A stretch of 64,000 nt of DNA from JAENVU01 sp963756815 (GTDB lineage: Bacteria > Actinomycetota > Acidimicrobiia > IMCC26256 > JAENVU01), in contig CAVWPR010000008.1 in NCBI GenBank assembly GCA_963756815.1, positions 124,001 to 188,000 on the forward strand, given 5' to 3'. The translations under genes and the position numbers were made by a program. Shown in pieces: positions 43,007 to 51,675 of this stretch; within the stretch, counting starts at the first letter, position 1, and each line of letters starts with the position of its first letter. The notes under the pieces are model-generated. The model made no database searches and was not told where the DNA came from. It saw only the letters and a program-made list of their open reading frames with translations.

Positions 43007-43938
43007 CGTTCCTGCCGCACCCGTCGTCCCCGCCGGCGAGCTCGCCTACGGGATCCAGCTGCCGGTGCAGGCGCTCTCGCTGCTCACGTCGCAGCCGTGG
43101 GAGCGCGCGGGCGCGGGACCGCCCGAGCTGCTCGCGGCCGCGCGTGCCGCCGACGCCGCCGGGTTCTTCTACGTGGCCGTCTGCGACCACGTCGCGATCC
43201 CGCGCGAGAAGGCCGAGACGATGTCGACCACCTGGTACCACCCGGTGGCGACGCTCGGCTGGCTGGCGGGCCAGACCACGAACGTCCGGCTCATGACCAA
43301 CGTGTTCGTGGCCGCGTACCGGCACCCGCTCGAGACCGCCAAGGCGTTCGGCACCCTCGACGCGCTGTCGGGCGGGCGCGTGATCCTGGGCGTGGGCGCT
43401 GGGCACGTCGAGGGGGAGTTCGCGGCGCTGGGGATCCCGTTCGCCGAGCGCGGTCGCATCACCGACGACGCGATCGACGGCATCCTCGCAGCCTGGACCG
43501 ACGAGTACGTGGGCGACGTCGGCCTGCGCCCGCGTCCGGTCGCAGCGGCCGCGACCGCCGATCTGGATCGGCGGATCGTCGAAGCCCGCGCTGCGCCGGG
43601 TCGCGGCTCGTGGCGACGGTTGGATCCCGCAGGGCACCCCCAAGAAGCTGATGCCGGAGGCGATCGCGTACATCGAGGCCGAGCGCGACCGCGTGCGGCC
43701 GGGCGCGTCCTTCGACATCGGCGTGATCACCGAGATGCTCCACCTCGGCGATGCCGACTGGGAGCTGCCGAAGCACACGCGGACCGGGTCGACCGATCGC
43801 ATCGTCGACGCGCTCAACGAGTACGGCGCGATGGGCGTGTCGCACCTCCAGCTGCGGTTCGCGGCCCGATCGGCCGACGAGCTGTGCGACCAGATCGCCG
43901 CCTTCGGGGCCGAGGTCGGCCCGCACCTGACCCGCTGA
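43003..43938 (+). CDS. LLM-class oxidoreductase (two frameshifts)
   Basis: About 311 residues after joining. A base seems to be missing at about 43022 (after MTFLPHP), restoring VVPAGELAYGIQLPVQALSL. A +1 slip occurs at about 43540, after LRPRPV, and the frame resumes with RPRPPIWIGGSSKPALRR and RGDGWIPQGTPKKLMPEAIA. The luciferase-fold blocks VAVCDHVAIPREKAETM and GRVILGVGAGHVEGEFAALG are clear. The start overlaps the previous stop. The substrate is unknown. Confidence 0.83.
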
Positions 43939-43948
43939 CGGGAGCCGC

Positions 43949-44941
43949 ATGACCTTCCTCGCGATGCGCCACGACTTCCGGGCGCCGGCCGACGGCTCGT
44001 CGACCCAGGCCGACATCTACACGGCCGCAATGGACCAGTTCCGGTGGGCCGACGCGCACGGCTTCGACCTCGCGGTCGTGTCCGAGCACCACGGGATGAG
44101 CGACGGCTGGTTGCCCGCGCCCCTGACCATGGCCGGCGCGATCGTCGGCGCGACCGAGCGCATCCGCGTCTTCCTGTCGGCGGTGCTCCTGCCGCTCCAC
44201 GACCCGATCCGCGTCGCCGAGCAGCTGGTGGTGCTCGACCACCTGAGCCGCGGGCCGCGTGTGGACGGTCCTCGGTGCGGGATACCGCCCCGAGGAGTTC
44301 GTCATGGCCGATGTCGACGTGAAGCGGCGGGGCCGCATCCTCGAGGAGCACATCGGCGTCCTGCTCGAGGCGTTCACGGGTGAGCCGTTCACCTACGAGG
44401 GACGCGAGGTCGCTGGTGACGCCGAAGCCGTTCACCGATCCGCACCCGCCGATCTTCGTGGGCGGCGGCGTGGAGGCGGCGGCGCGGCGGGCGGCGCGAC
44501 TGCGCCTGCCGATGATGCCGATGCACGGCGACCCGCAGCTCGAGGAGTGGTACCGCGACGAGGCGGCGAAGACGAATTTCGAGGGTGGGTACGTGATGCG
44601 ACCGTCGGGTCCGACCTTCGTGCACGTGAGCCACGACCCCGACGCCGTGTGGGCCGAGATCGGCCCGTACGTGCTCGACGAGGCGCAGACCTACGCCGCG
44701 ATCCAGACCGGTGGGCAGCACTCGGCGCCGATGGTCACCGCCGACACCCTCGACGAGCTGCGGGCGTCGCCGCAGGTGCTGGTCGGCACGCCCGACGACG
44801 TCGTCGAGGCGGCGGGACGGCTCGCGCCGGGCGGCGCGCTCACGTTCAACCCGCTCGCCGGGGGCCTCCCGCCCGACCTCGCGTGGCCGAGCCTGGAGCT
44901 GTTCGCGGCCGAGGTGCTGCCCGCGCCTGCGGTCCGGCTGA
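43949..44941 (+). CDS. LLM-class oxidoreductase (three frameshifts)
   Basis: About 329 residues after joining: DLAVVSEHHGMSDGWLPAPL, AEQLVVLDHLSRGR, then +1 at about 44255 to VWTVLGAGYRPEEFVMADVD, +1 at about 44410 to LVTPKPFTDPHPPIFVGGGV, and a last +1 near 44915 leading to EVLPRLRSG and the TGA at 44939-44941. Each joined block is a normal LLM segment, so the gene is probably intact in the organism. It lies 10 bases after the previous LLM gene and ends the KstR-type operon. Confidence 0.82.
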
Positions 44942-44944
44942 CCG

Positions 44945-46612
44945 TCAGCAGAGCTTCGCCCGGGCCTCGCGAGGCTCGGGCGGGATGCGGAAGTCGGTGT
45001 CGGCCCGCGCGTGGCCGACGTTGTCGAAGAACTGCGAGATGCTCATCGACGCGGTCCGGCGCGCCAGGAACTCGCGGATCGGCGCACACCGGAGCGCCAC
45101 GCGGGCGTCTCGCACGCGCTCGTCGAAGGTCTGCCCGCCGGGGCGGTCGAGGAGCTTGGCGAAGAACAGCGGCGGCAGGGCGAAGTCGGCGGCGGTGACC
45201 GGTGCGCCGGGCCGGAGCGTGCGGGCGACGACCCACGGGAACGGCAGCGGCTTCTCGTGGGCGACCGTGCCGCGATGGTCGAGGCGCAGGTGTGACGTGA
45301 ACGCGTCGCCGAGCCCCAGCAGATCGAGGACGTAGGTGTCGCCGAGCGCATAGCTCTCGATCCCGACGCCGTACGACGACACCGCGGGATCGTGTGCCGA
45401 CGGCGTGCCCGGGAGCCGATGGGTGAGGAACCACACGCCGTGGCCGTCGAACCAGGCACGCGCCGGGCCACCCGGCTGCCATCCGAAGTCGGCGAGGGTG
45501 ACCGCGTTGCGGGTGTCGGGCCCGAAGGCGCGCGGGCTGTCGTCGCCGGCGCGGAGGGACGCAGCGGCGACGATGGCCCAGGGCACCACGAGCAGCACTG
45601 CGGCGGTGGTGCGGCGCAGCGGCACGACCGCGACCGGCGCGCAGACGAGAGCCAGCGCCGGGAGCAGCAGCCGCGCCTGCATGAAGTCGCCGCCCACTCG
45701 GACCACGTAGAGCGCGTCGACGAGGCCGACGACGAGGAACAGCGCGGTCACGGCGGTTGCCCGACCGCCGTCTCGCAGCAGCAGTGGCAGGTACGCGCCG
45801 AACGCGAGGACGAGCAGCGGGATCCAGAGCCAGTACGGGTCCACGGTGCGGTGGAGGTAGGTCCACCCGGCCGACCAGTAGGGGCGCGACGCCTCCTTCG
45901 CGACGGCCGAGTTCGGCACCAGCGCGGCGTAGTAGCCCATCCGGAAGATCTCGTAGGCGACGGGTATCGCGAGTGCGACCGCGACGCGAAGCGCATTGGG
46001 TCGCCATCCCCGGGCGCGGTCGGCGACGACGACGACCGCCAGCGCTCCCACCGTGACCAGGCCCAGCTCCGGCCGGACGAGCGGTCCGAGCCCGAGGACG
46101 GCCGCGCCCCAGAGGGTGAGGGGCGCGTCGGCCTGCGCCCAGCGGGCGAGGACGAACAGCGCCGTGCCGATCCAGGCGAGGGTCAGCCCGTTCTCGAGTC
46201 CGCTCGACGCGAACTTCCACGTCGGTGCGATCGCGACGAGTACCAACGTGCCCGCCGGGAGCAGCACGTCCGGCCGGGTCCGACGGTGCAGTCGCGCCGC
46301 GCCGACCCCCATCATCGTGAGACCGAGCAACGTGAGCGCGATCCCGGTGAGCACGGCGATCCACTCGAGGCGCAGCGGCAGCACGATGTCGGCCACCGTG
46401 AGCACCGCCACCCACAGGGGGCTGGTCGACGCCTCCACCCGCTCGCCGACGTTGAACACCGGTCCGTGCCCGTTCGTGATGTTCTGCACGATGCGGAGGT
46501 TGATGAAGCCGTCGTCGGACATCCAGCGGTACTGCCAGGCGGCGACCGCGAGGAGGAGGACCGGCAGCGTGATCGCCGCGACCGCGAGCCGCCGCCGGGC
46601 GACGTCGCTCAT
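44945..46612 (-). CDS. AftB/ZomB-like GT-C glycosyltransferase
   Basis: This 555-residue membrane protein has about ten hydrophobic helices and a C-terminal soluble part. The first loop motif MSDDGFINLRIVQNITNGHG, then VFNVGERVEASTSPLW, matches the DD(P)xI and GERVEG-S/T-PLW pattern of mycobacterial AftB (terminal arabinofuranosyltransferase) and related ZomB-type proteins. Such GT-C enzymes use polyprenyl-phosphate sugars at the outer face of the membrane. The ATG overlaps the stop of the upstream DUF202 gene. The exact sugar and acceptor cannot be told. Confidence 0.8.
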   Translation of the reverse strand: MSDVARRRLAVAAITLPVLLLAVAAWQYRWMSDDGFINLRIVQNITNGHGPVFNVGERVEASTSPLWVAVLTVADIVLPLRLEWIAVLTGIALTLLGLTMMGVGAARLHRRTRPDVLLPAGTLVLVAIAPTWKFASSGLENGLTLAWIGTALFVLARWAQADAPLTLWGAAVLGLGPLVRPELGLVTVGALAVVVVADRARGWRPNALRVAVALAIPVAYEIFRMGYYAALVPNSAVAKEASRPYWSAGWTYLHRTVDPYWLWIPLLVLAFGAYLPLLLRDGGRATAVTALFLVVGLVDALYVVRVGGDFMQARLLLPALALVCAPVAVVPLRRTTAAVLLVVPWAIVAAASLRAGDDSPRAFGPDTRNAVTLADFGWQPGGPARAWFDGHGVWFLTHRLPGTPSAHDPAVSSYGVGIESYALGDTYVLDLLGLGDAFTSHLRLDHRGTVAHEKPLPFPWVVARTLRPGAPVTAADFALPPLFFAKLLDRPGGQTFDERVRDARVALRCAPIREFLARRTASMSISQFFDNVGHARADTDFRIPPEPREARAKLC

Positions 46613-46936
46613 GCGGGGAACAGCGCGAGCGCGAACGCGGCGCACGCGAGCACGAGCGTGCTCGCAGAGACCAGCAGGAAGGCGTGGTGGTGCATCGTCG
46701 TGCCGGCGTACCGGTCGTGGGTGCCGACGCGTCCGGCGATGAGGAGCCCCGCCAGGATCGCCAAGGTCGCGACCCCGAGCGCCAGCACGACCCACCCGTG
46801 GTTCCCGGCGTCGATCGGCCACACGCGACGGCCGAGCGCGGCGATTGCGACGAAGAACGCGATGCCCGTGCGGTTCCAGGCGAGCAGGGTCCGTTCGGCG
46901 CGAGCCGTCGTCGTCCTCGTCCATCGGCTCGGCCAT
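46609..46936 (-). CDS. DUF202 membrane protein (frameshifted near start)
   Basis: About 108 residues. An acidic N-terminus (MAEPMDEDDDGS) is followed, after a +1 slip near 46895, by the DUF202 motif AERTLLAWNRTGIAFFVAIA and two further helices (GWVVLALGVATLAILAGLLI, LVSASTLVLACAAFALAL). It is paralogous to the protein at 47019-47381. The function of DUF202 is unknown. The stop overlaps the glycosyltransferase start. Confidence 0.8.
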
Positions 46937-46948
46937 GGTCGCTAGCTC

Positions 46949-47019
46949 TTCCGCTCTCGGCCCTTCGGCGCCCCGCTCCGCCCGTGGTCGTTCGAGTCGT
47001 CGGCATCTGGGGCGTCGCT
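46949..47019. repeat. diverged third copy of the 23961 repeat family
   Basis: TTCCGCTCTCG, CGGCGCCCCGCTCCGCCCGTG and TGGGGCGTCGCT are shared, in the same order, with the two copies at 23961-24141. Again it is intergenic, between two DUF202 genes. Confidence 0.6.
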
Positions 47020-47381
47020 CAGTTCTCGAAGGCGCCGAGGATCACGGCGATGACCGCCACCACCCCGATACCGATCGACAGGACCAACGGCATCGGCGAC
47101 CGTGGGAGCGGCTCGCCCCGCCGCAGCGCGGTCTCGTTGCGTTGCCAGAATCGGTAGCTGGTGACCGCGAGGAGTGCGCCCAGTGCGATCAACGGCAGTC
47201 CGAGCAGTCGGCGACCGAACTCCACGTCGAACCTGGGCAACAGCTGGGTCGCCGCCACGCCGGTGGCGATGAGCGCCAGCGCGGTGCGGTTCCACGCGAG
47301 GAAGGTGCGCTCGTTCGCGAAGGTGAACCGGACGTCCGGCTCGGACTCGGCGTCGGGCGTCTCGGGAAGGGGTCCGGTCAT
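47019..47381 (-). CDS. DUF202 membrane protein
   Basis: This 120-residue protein has the DUF202 signature RFTFANERTFLAWNRTALAL and three helices (ATGVAATQLL, LPLIALGALLAVTSYRFW, VLSIGIGVVAVIAVILGAF). The ATG overlaps the stop of the FAD monooxygenase, so it is translationally coupled to the aromatic-type operon. The function is unknown. Confidence 0.85.
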   Translation of the reverse strand: MTGPLPETPDAESEPDVRFTFANERTFLAWNRTALALIATGVAATQLLPRFDVEFGRRLLGLPLIALGALLAVTSYRFWQRNETALRRGEPLPRSPMPLVLSIGIGVVAVIAVILGAFEN

Positions 47382-48785
47382 ACGAGGTGCGCGTGGAGCG
47401 CGGCGACGAGCGTATCCACGTCGGCCGCCGCGGCCGTGCCGAACACGTACCGATCGGGTCGCACGAGGGCGACGTCCGCGTCCCGGGCCGCGAGCCAGGC
47501 GGCCAGGTGGGGCAGCACGACCACACCGTCGACGGCGAGCGGCCGGGCGGCCACGAGCGTCGGACCGGGTCCGAGGCGCTCGTCGCTGCCGTCGCACTGG
47601 GGGAGTGGGACACCGGCCGCCCGGTGCACTCCGGGGCCCAGTGGCGGCAGCGCCAGCTCGGGTGGCTCGGCCGCGCCGTCGGCGCGCAGGGCCGTGTCGC
47701 GGTCGCGGGCGAGCTCGGGATCGGTGGTCTGGATGATCGACCCCGCCGCCACGGCGGCTTCGATGACGGCCCGGACATGGGGCTCACGTTCGGACTGGTA
47801 CGTGTCGAGCAGGCGGTCCGGCGCGCCGTCGTGCACGACGGCGGCGAGCTTCCACGCGAGGTTCGCGGCGTCTCGGATGCCCGCACACATGCCCTGGCCG
47901 AGGAACGGCGGCATCTGGTGCGCGCTGTCGCCGGCGAGCAGGAGCCGGTCGCGTCGCCACTCGCGCGCCACGAGCGCGTGGAAGGTGTACACGGCCGCAC
48001 GCGTGATCTCGACGTCGCCGGGCGCGACCCATGGCGCGAGCAGTGCGGTGATGCGCTCGGGATCGAGGAGCTCACCTTCGTCCTCGCCGGGCAGGACCAT
48101 GAGCTCCCAGCGACAGTGCGCGCCGCCGGGCGGCACGAACGTGGCCGGACGCGCGGGGTCGCAGTACTGCACCACCGCGGTCGGCAGGTCGAGCGGCCGG
48201 CGGCGGACGGCGTCGACGACGAGCCACGGCTGGTCGAAGCCGTAGTCGTCGAGCGTCGAGCCGATCGCGGCGCGGGTGAGCGACCGGGCGCCGTCGGTGC
48301 CGACGACGTGGGTGGCGCGGATCGTCGTGTCGGGAAGCTCGACGTCCACGTGGTCGCGGCGGGGGCGGAGGGCCTGTACCTCGGTGCCGAGCCGCAGCTC
48401 GACCTCGGGGTAGCGGTCCAGGCCGGCGCGCAGGACGCGTTCGAGCTCGGGCTGGTGGAACATGTAGTCGCTCGCCCAGCCCGACGGGCCGACGTCCGGC
48501 GGCGCCACGTAGCCCATGAGCCGCTCGCCCGCGGCGTCGACGAAGTCCATCCCGGTGATCGCCGCGCTGCACGGAGCGATCGCCTCCGCGAGCCCGATCG
48601 ACTGGAACACCCGCATGACCTCGCCGTCGAAGTGGACCGCGCGGGGGAGGCGGTACACCTCGGTCTCGCGCTCGACGATGGCGACCCGGAGACCCATGCC
48701 CGCCCAGGAGGTTGCCGAGGACGGCGCCGACCGGACCGCAGCCGACGATGGCGACGTCCACGTCGTTCGGCGCGTCGGCGTTCAT
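47378..48785 (-). CDS. FAD-dependent aromatic-ring-type monooxygenase (MhpA-like), frameshifted
   Basis: About 468 residues. The Rossmann FAD motif VDVAIVGCGPVGAVLGNLLG is joined, across a +1 slip at about 48700 (GGG run), to MGLRVAIVERETEVYRLPRA. The second FAD motif is RLLLAGDSAHQMPPFLGQGM and the DG motif is HVVGTDGARSLTRAAIG. This pattern fits 3-(3-hydroxyphenyl)propionate hydroxylase-type enzymes. It lies in an operon with an extradiol-type VOC protein and an FAH hydrolase, a hydroxylation then ring-cleavage then hydrolysis order. Confidence 0.87.
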
Positions 48786-49276
48786 CACGCGTCCCAGGGC
48801 AGGGACGCGCTGGACCAGTGCGTCAGTGACTCGTTCACATCGGCCTCGTCCTCGACGTGGCGCGGTGGGGTCTCGAACGTGGCGTAGGGGCGGAGGCGGA
48901 GCACGACGCGGCCCTCTCGCTCGGCGCCCTCGGCGACGAGCGGTCGGATCGACTCGTCGAGGGGTCGGTCCGCCATCACGCCGGCGATCCGCATCATGAG
49001 GTCCACGGTGCGTTCCCGGTCGTGGTCGACCGTGGCGTCGCAGTACACCTGGAGGTAGGTGGGCGGCCAGGCCTCGTCGAGCACACACAGCGACACCTTG
49101 GGGTCCCGGGCGACGGCTCGGGCCTTGGCCCGCTCGCCCATGGTGGAGACGAGGATGTCGTCGCCGTCCGTCACGTAGTACACGATGGACATCGCCGGTC
49201 CGTCGGCGGCACGGCCGTAGCCGAACACCGCGGTGCGGTGATCGCGGACGAACGCACGGCGCTCCTCGGGTGTCAT
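48785..49276 (-). CDS. split-barrel (PNPOx/F420-type) flavoprotein
   Basis: This 163-residue protein has the pyridoxamine-5-phosphate-oxidase-like split barrel: YGRAADGPAMSIVYYVTDGD, VSTMGERAKARAVARDPKV and SLCVLDEAWPPTYLQVYCDA. In actinobacteria this group (Rv1155-like) often binds F420. The ATG overlaps the VOC stop. Its role in the operon is unclear; it may reduce an intermediate. Confidence 0.85.
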   Translation of the reverse strand: MTPEERRAFVRDHRTAVFGYGRAADGPAMSIVYYVTDGDDILVSTMGERAKARAVARDPKVSLCVLDEAWPPTYLQVYCDATVDHDRERTVDLMMRIAGVMADRPLDESIRPLVAEGAEREGRVVLRLRPYATFETPPRHVEDEADVNESLTHWSSASLPWDA

Positions 49277-50175
49277 GCGAGCGATGCGAGGTCGTCGGGC
49301 GCGATGAACTCGAGCGGCGGCGGCGGGCCCCACGCGTAGAGCGCACGGGCATCGGTCAGCGCACGGGGCTCCCACTTCGCGGGATCGTCGATGACGTCGA
49401 GGTCGGCGTAGTACTCCGCGAACGTGCCGCCGGGGTCCCGGAGGTACCAGAAGTAGTTCGACCCGAGGTAGTGGCGGCCGAGCCCCCACACGTGCCGGCC
49501 GGGATCGCCGTCGAGCATGGTACGGGCGCCGCGGCCGATCTCGTCGACGTCGTCGACCTGCCAGGAGGTGTGGTGCACGTAGGTCACCGGCGCGTCCTGG
49601 ACGAGCACGTTGTGATGGTCCGTCGAGCACCGGAGGAACGCGGCGACCCCCGGGATCTCGTCGCTGATCGCGAGCCCGAGCCCGTCGGTGAAGAGCCGTT
49701 GGGTCGCGGTGTGATCGGGCGAGCCGATGACGACGTGACCGAGCTTGCGGGGCCGGACCGGCTGCTCGCGGTCGATCGCCTCGGCCCGCTCGGTGTGGCG
49801 GGTCGTCGCACCGGGCGCGTTCGCGTCACCGGTCGGGCGCGGCGTGCTCTCGATCGGCGGCGCGACCGTGACGACGACGGCGAGACCGGTGGCCGGATCG
49901 TGGGTGCGCAGCGTGTCGCCGTCGCGGTCGGCCGCGGCGTCGACGGCGCGGAGCCGGTCGGCGAGCCCATCGAGGTCGTGGGGGGTACCGACGCCGAGCC
50001 CCAGCTCGAGCACGCGCCGGTGCGCGCCCTCCTCGAGCCGGAGCTGCTCGCCGCCGTCGACGGTCGCGAACGTTCCGGCGCCCGTGGGCGCGAGACCGAA
50101 CTCCGTGTAGAAGTCGCTCGCCGCGGCCGCGTCGGGCGACGCCAGCGTCACGTGGGTGAGCCGGTGGAGACCCAT
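49273..50175 (-). CDS. VOC-family extradiol-dioxygenase-like protein
   Basis: This 300-residue protein has two vicinal-oxygen-chelate modules. Metal ligand candidates are His in KLGHVVIGSPDHTATQRLFT, His in VTYVHHTSWQVDDVDEIGRG and Glu in GGTFAEYYADLDVID, matching the His-His-Glu triad of class I extradiol dioxygenases. The N-terminal module HRLTHVTLASPDAAAASDFY lacks the ligands, as usual. It follows the FAH gene with a one-base overlap. It would cleave a catechol-type ring made by the FAD monooxygenase. Confidence 0.88.
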   Translation of the reverse strand: MGLHRLTHVTLASPDAAAASDFYTEFGLAPTGAGTFATVDGGEQLRLEEGAHRRVLELGLGVGTPHDLDGLADRLRAVDAAADRDGDTLRTHDPATGLAVVVTVAPPIESTPRPTGDANAPGATTRHTERAEAIDREQPVRPRKLGHVVIGSPDHTATQRLFTDGLGLAISDEIPGVAAFLRCSTDHHNVLVQDAPVTYVHHTSWQVDDVDEIGRGARTMLDGDPGRHVWGLGRHYLGSNYFWYLRDPGGTFAEYYADLDVIDDPAKWEPRALTDARALYAWGPPPPLEFIAPDDLASLA

Positions 50176-51011
50176 CACCACACCTCCGTGTCCTCGGGCT
50201 CGGCGATCACCGGGTTCTCGAGCCGGCCGATGCCGTCGACCTCCACGGCGACCGTGTCGCCCGGCGCCAGCCAGCGCGGCGGCTGTCGCAGCATGCCGAC
50301 ACCCGCGGGCGTACCGGTGGCGATCACGTCGCCGGGCTCGAGCGTGAACGCGGTCGACAGCGTCGCGATCTGCTGCGCGCAGTCGAAGATCATCCCCGCG
50401 GTCGACGCGTCCTGGAGGAGCTCGCCGTTCACCCACGTCCGCAGGCCGAGCGCCTGCGGGTCGGGGATCTCGTCGGCGCTCACGATCCACGGTCCGATCG
50501 GACCGTGGGTGTCGAAGCTCTTGCCGATGGTCATGGTGGGCGCGCGCAGCTGCCAGTCGCGCACGGTCACGTCGTTCGCGACGGTGTAGCCGGCCACCAC
50601 CTCGAGCGCGTGGTCCGCGGGGACGTGCCGGCAGCGGCGACCGATCACGACGGCGAGCTCGCACTCGTAGTCGACGAGGCTGGAGACGCGCGGGACGTGG
50701 ATCGGCGCACCGGGACCGATCACGCAGGTGGTCTGCTTGTTGAAGAAGACCGGGAAGTCGGGGGCCGGCATGCCCGCCTCGGCGCAGTGGTCCCCGTAGT
50801 TCAGGCCGATGGCGAGGAACTTCGGCGGCCGGGGGAGCGGGGCGTGCAGTCGGACGTCGGCGAGCGGGTGACGCGGGCCGTCGGCCGGCCCGTTCCCGGC
50901 GAGGACGGTGAGCGGGTCGGCGGCTCCGAGGTCCACGACCTCGGACCCCTCGACGCGGCCGGTGCGGATCGGGCCCGACGGCCCGTCGGTCTGGAAGCGA
51001 GCGATGCGCAT
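50175..51011 (-). CDS. fumarylacetoacetate hydrolase family protein
   Basis: This 278-residue FAH-fold enzyme has FLAIGLNYGDHCAEAGMPAP, the metal-binding Glu in VDYECELAVVIG (E-x-E), GYTVANDVTVRDWQ, and DVIATGTPAGVGMLRQPP. In ring-cleavage pathways these proteins hydrolyse C-C bonds or isomerise the ring-fission product. It is the first gene of the operon FAH, VOC, split-barrel protein, FAD monooxygenase, DUF202. The start is fixed by a TAGATT box 6 bases upstream. Confidence 0.92.
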   Translation of the reverse strand: MRIARFQTDGPSGPIRTGRVEGSEVVDLGAADPLTVLAGNGPADGPRHPLADVRLHAPLPRPPKFLAIGLNYGDHCAEAGMPAPDFPVFFNKQTTCVIGPGAPIHVPRVSSLVDYECELAVVIGRRCRHVPADHALEVVAGYTVANDVTVRDWQLRAPTMTIGKSFDTHGPIGPWIVSADEIPDPQALGLRTWVNGELLQDASTAGMIFDCAQQIATLSTAFTLEPGDVIATGTPAGVGMLRQPPRWLAPGDTVAVEVDGIGRLENPVIAEPEDTEVW

Positions 51012-51036
51012 CGCAAAAATCTATAGACTATGGAAC
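51012..51036. promoter_or_regulatory. 25-bp bidirectional leaderless promoter between FAH operon and gntR
   Basis: AATCTATAGACT (51018-51029) reads as TAGATT leftwards and TAGACT rightwards. They are back-to-back -10 boxes, ending 6 and 7 bases from the two start codons. TCTATAGA inside it is palindromic, a possible GntR half-site pair. Both -35 regions fall within the opposite gene. Confidence 0.65.
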
Positions 51037-51675
51037 ATGCCGTCAACCGCCATGCCCAGCACGCGCACGCAGTGGGTGGACGCCCGACTCCGCGACGAGA
51101 TCCTGAGCGGCGCGCTGGCGCCGGGCACGCCGTTGCGGGCCGAGGAGCTCGCGCAGCGATGGTCGGTGAGCCCGACACCGGTGCGGGAGGCGCTGGCCCG
51201 CCTGGCCGGCATCGGGTTCGTGGAGCTGCGCCCGCAGCGCGGCGCGCGTGTCGCGGAGGCGAGCCTGCGTGACGTCGAGGAGGTCTACGAGCTGCGGCTG
51301 CTGTTGGAGCCGGTGGCCCTCCGCGCGTCACTCGAACGGAGCGACGACGCGCTGCGCGCGGAGATCGGCGCCGCGTACGACGCGTACGTCGCGCATCCCG
51401 GGTTCGACGAGCACCGCGCTCTGCACGCCTCGCTGCTCGCCCGCTGTGCGAACGAGCGGATGCTCGGCATCGTCGACGGGCTGGCCGAGCACTCGCAGCG
51501 GTTCCAGGTGCTCGCGCTGGGCGCGCCCGGCGGCCACCACGACGTCCTCGCGGAGCACCGCACCCTCTGCGACCACGCGCGAGCGGGTCGGGTCGACGAC
51601 GCGGTGGAGTTCCTCCGCGACCACCTGCAGACGACGCTCGACGCGGTGCGCGCCTACCAGAGCCTGTCGGTGTAG
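51037..51675 (+). CDS. GntR/FadR-family transcriptional regulator
   Basis: This 212-residue regulator has a winged HTH: VDARLRDEILSGALAPGTPL, EELAQRWSVSPTPVREALAR and GFVELRPQRGARVAEAS. The FCD ligand domain shows EVYELRLLLEPVALRASLER, then FDEHRALHASLLARC and HHDVLAEHRTLCDHARAG with the metal-binding His. It is divergent from the FAH operon across 25 bases and probably controls it. The 3' end overlaps the convergent gene by 22 bases. Confidence 0.93.
   Translation: MPSTAMPSTRTQWVDARLRDEILSGALAPGTPLRAEELAQRWSVSPTPVREALARLAGIGFVELRPQRGARVAEASLRDVEEVYELRLLLEPVALRASLERSDDALRAEIGAAYDAYVAHPGFDEHRALHASLLARCANERMLGIVDGLAEHSQRFQVLALGAPGGHHDVLAEHRTLCDHARAGRVDDAVEFLRDHLQTTLDAVRAYQSLSV

Noticed and set aside
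43954..44941. Reading the LLM gene at 43949-44941 as two or three separate small genes
   Set aside because: Each fragment is one consecutive part of a single LLM fold, so frameshift is the simpler explanation.
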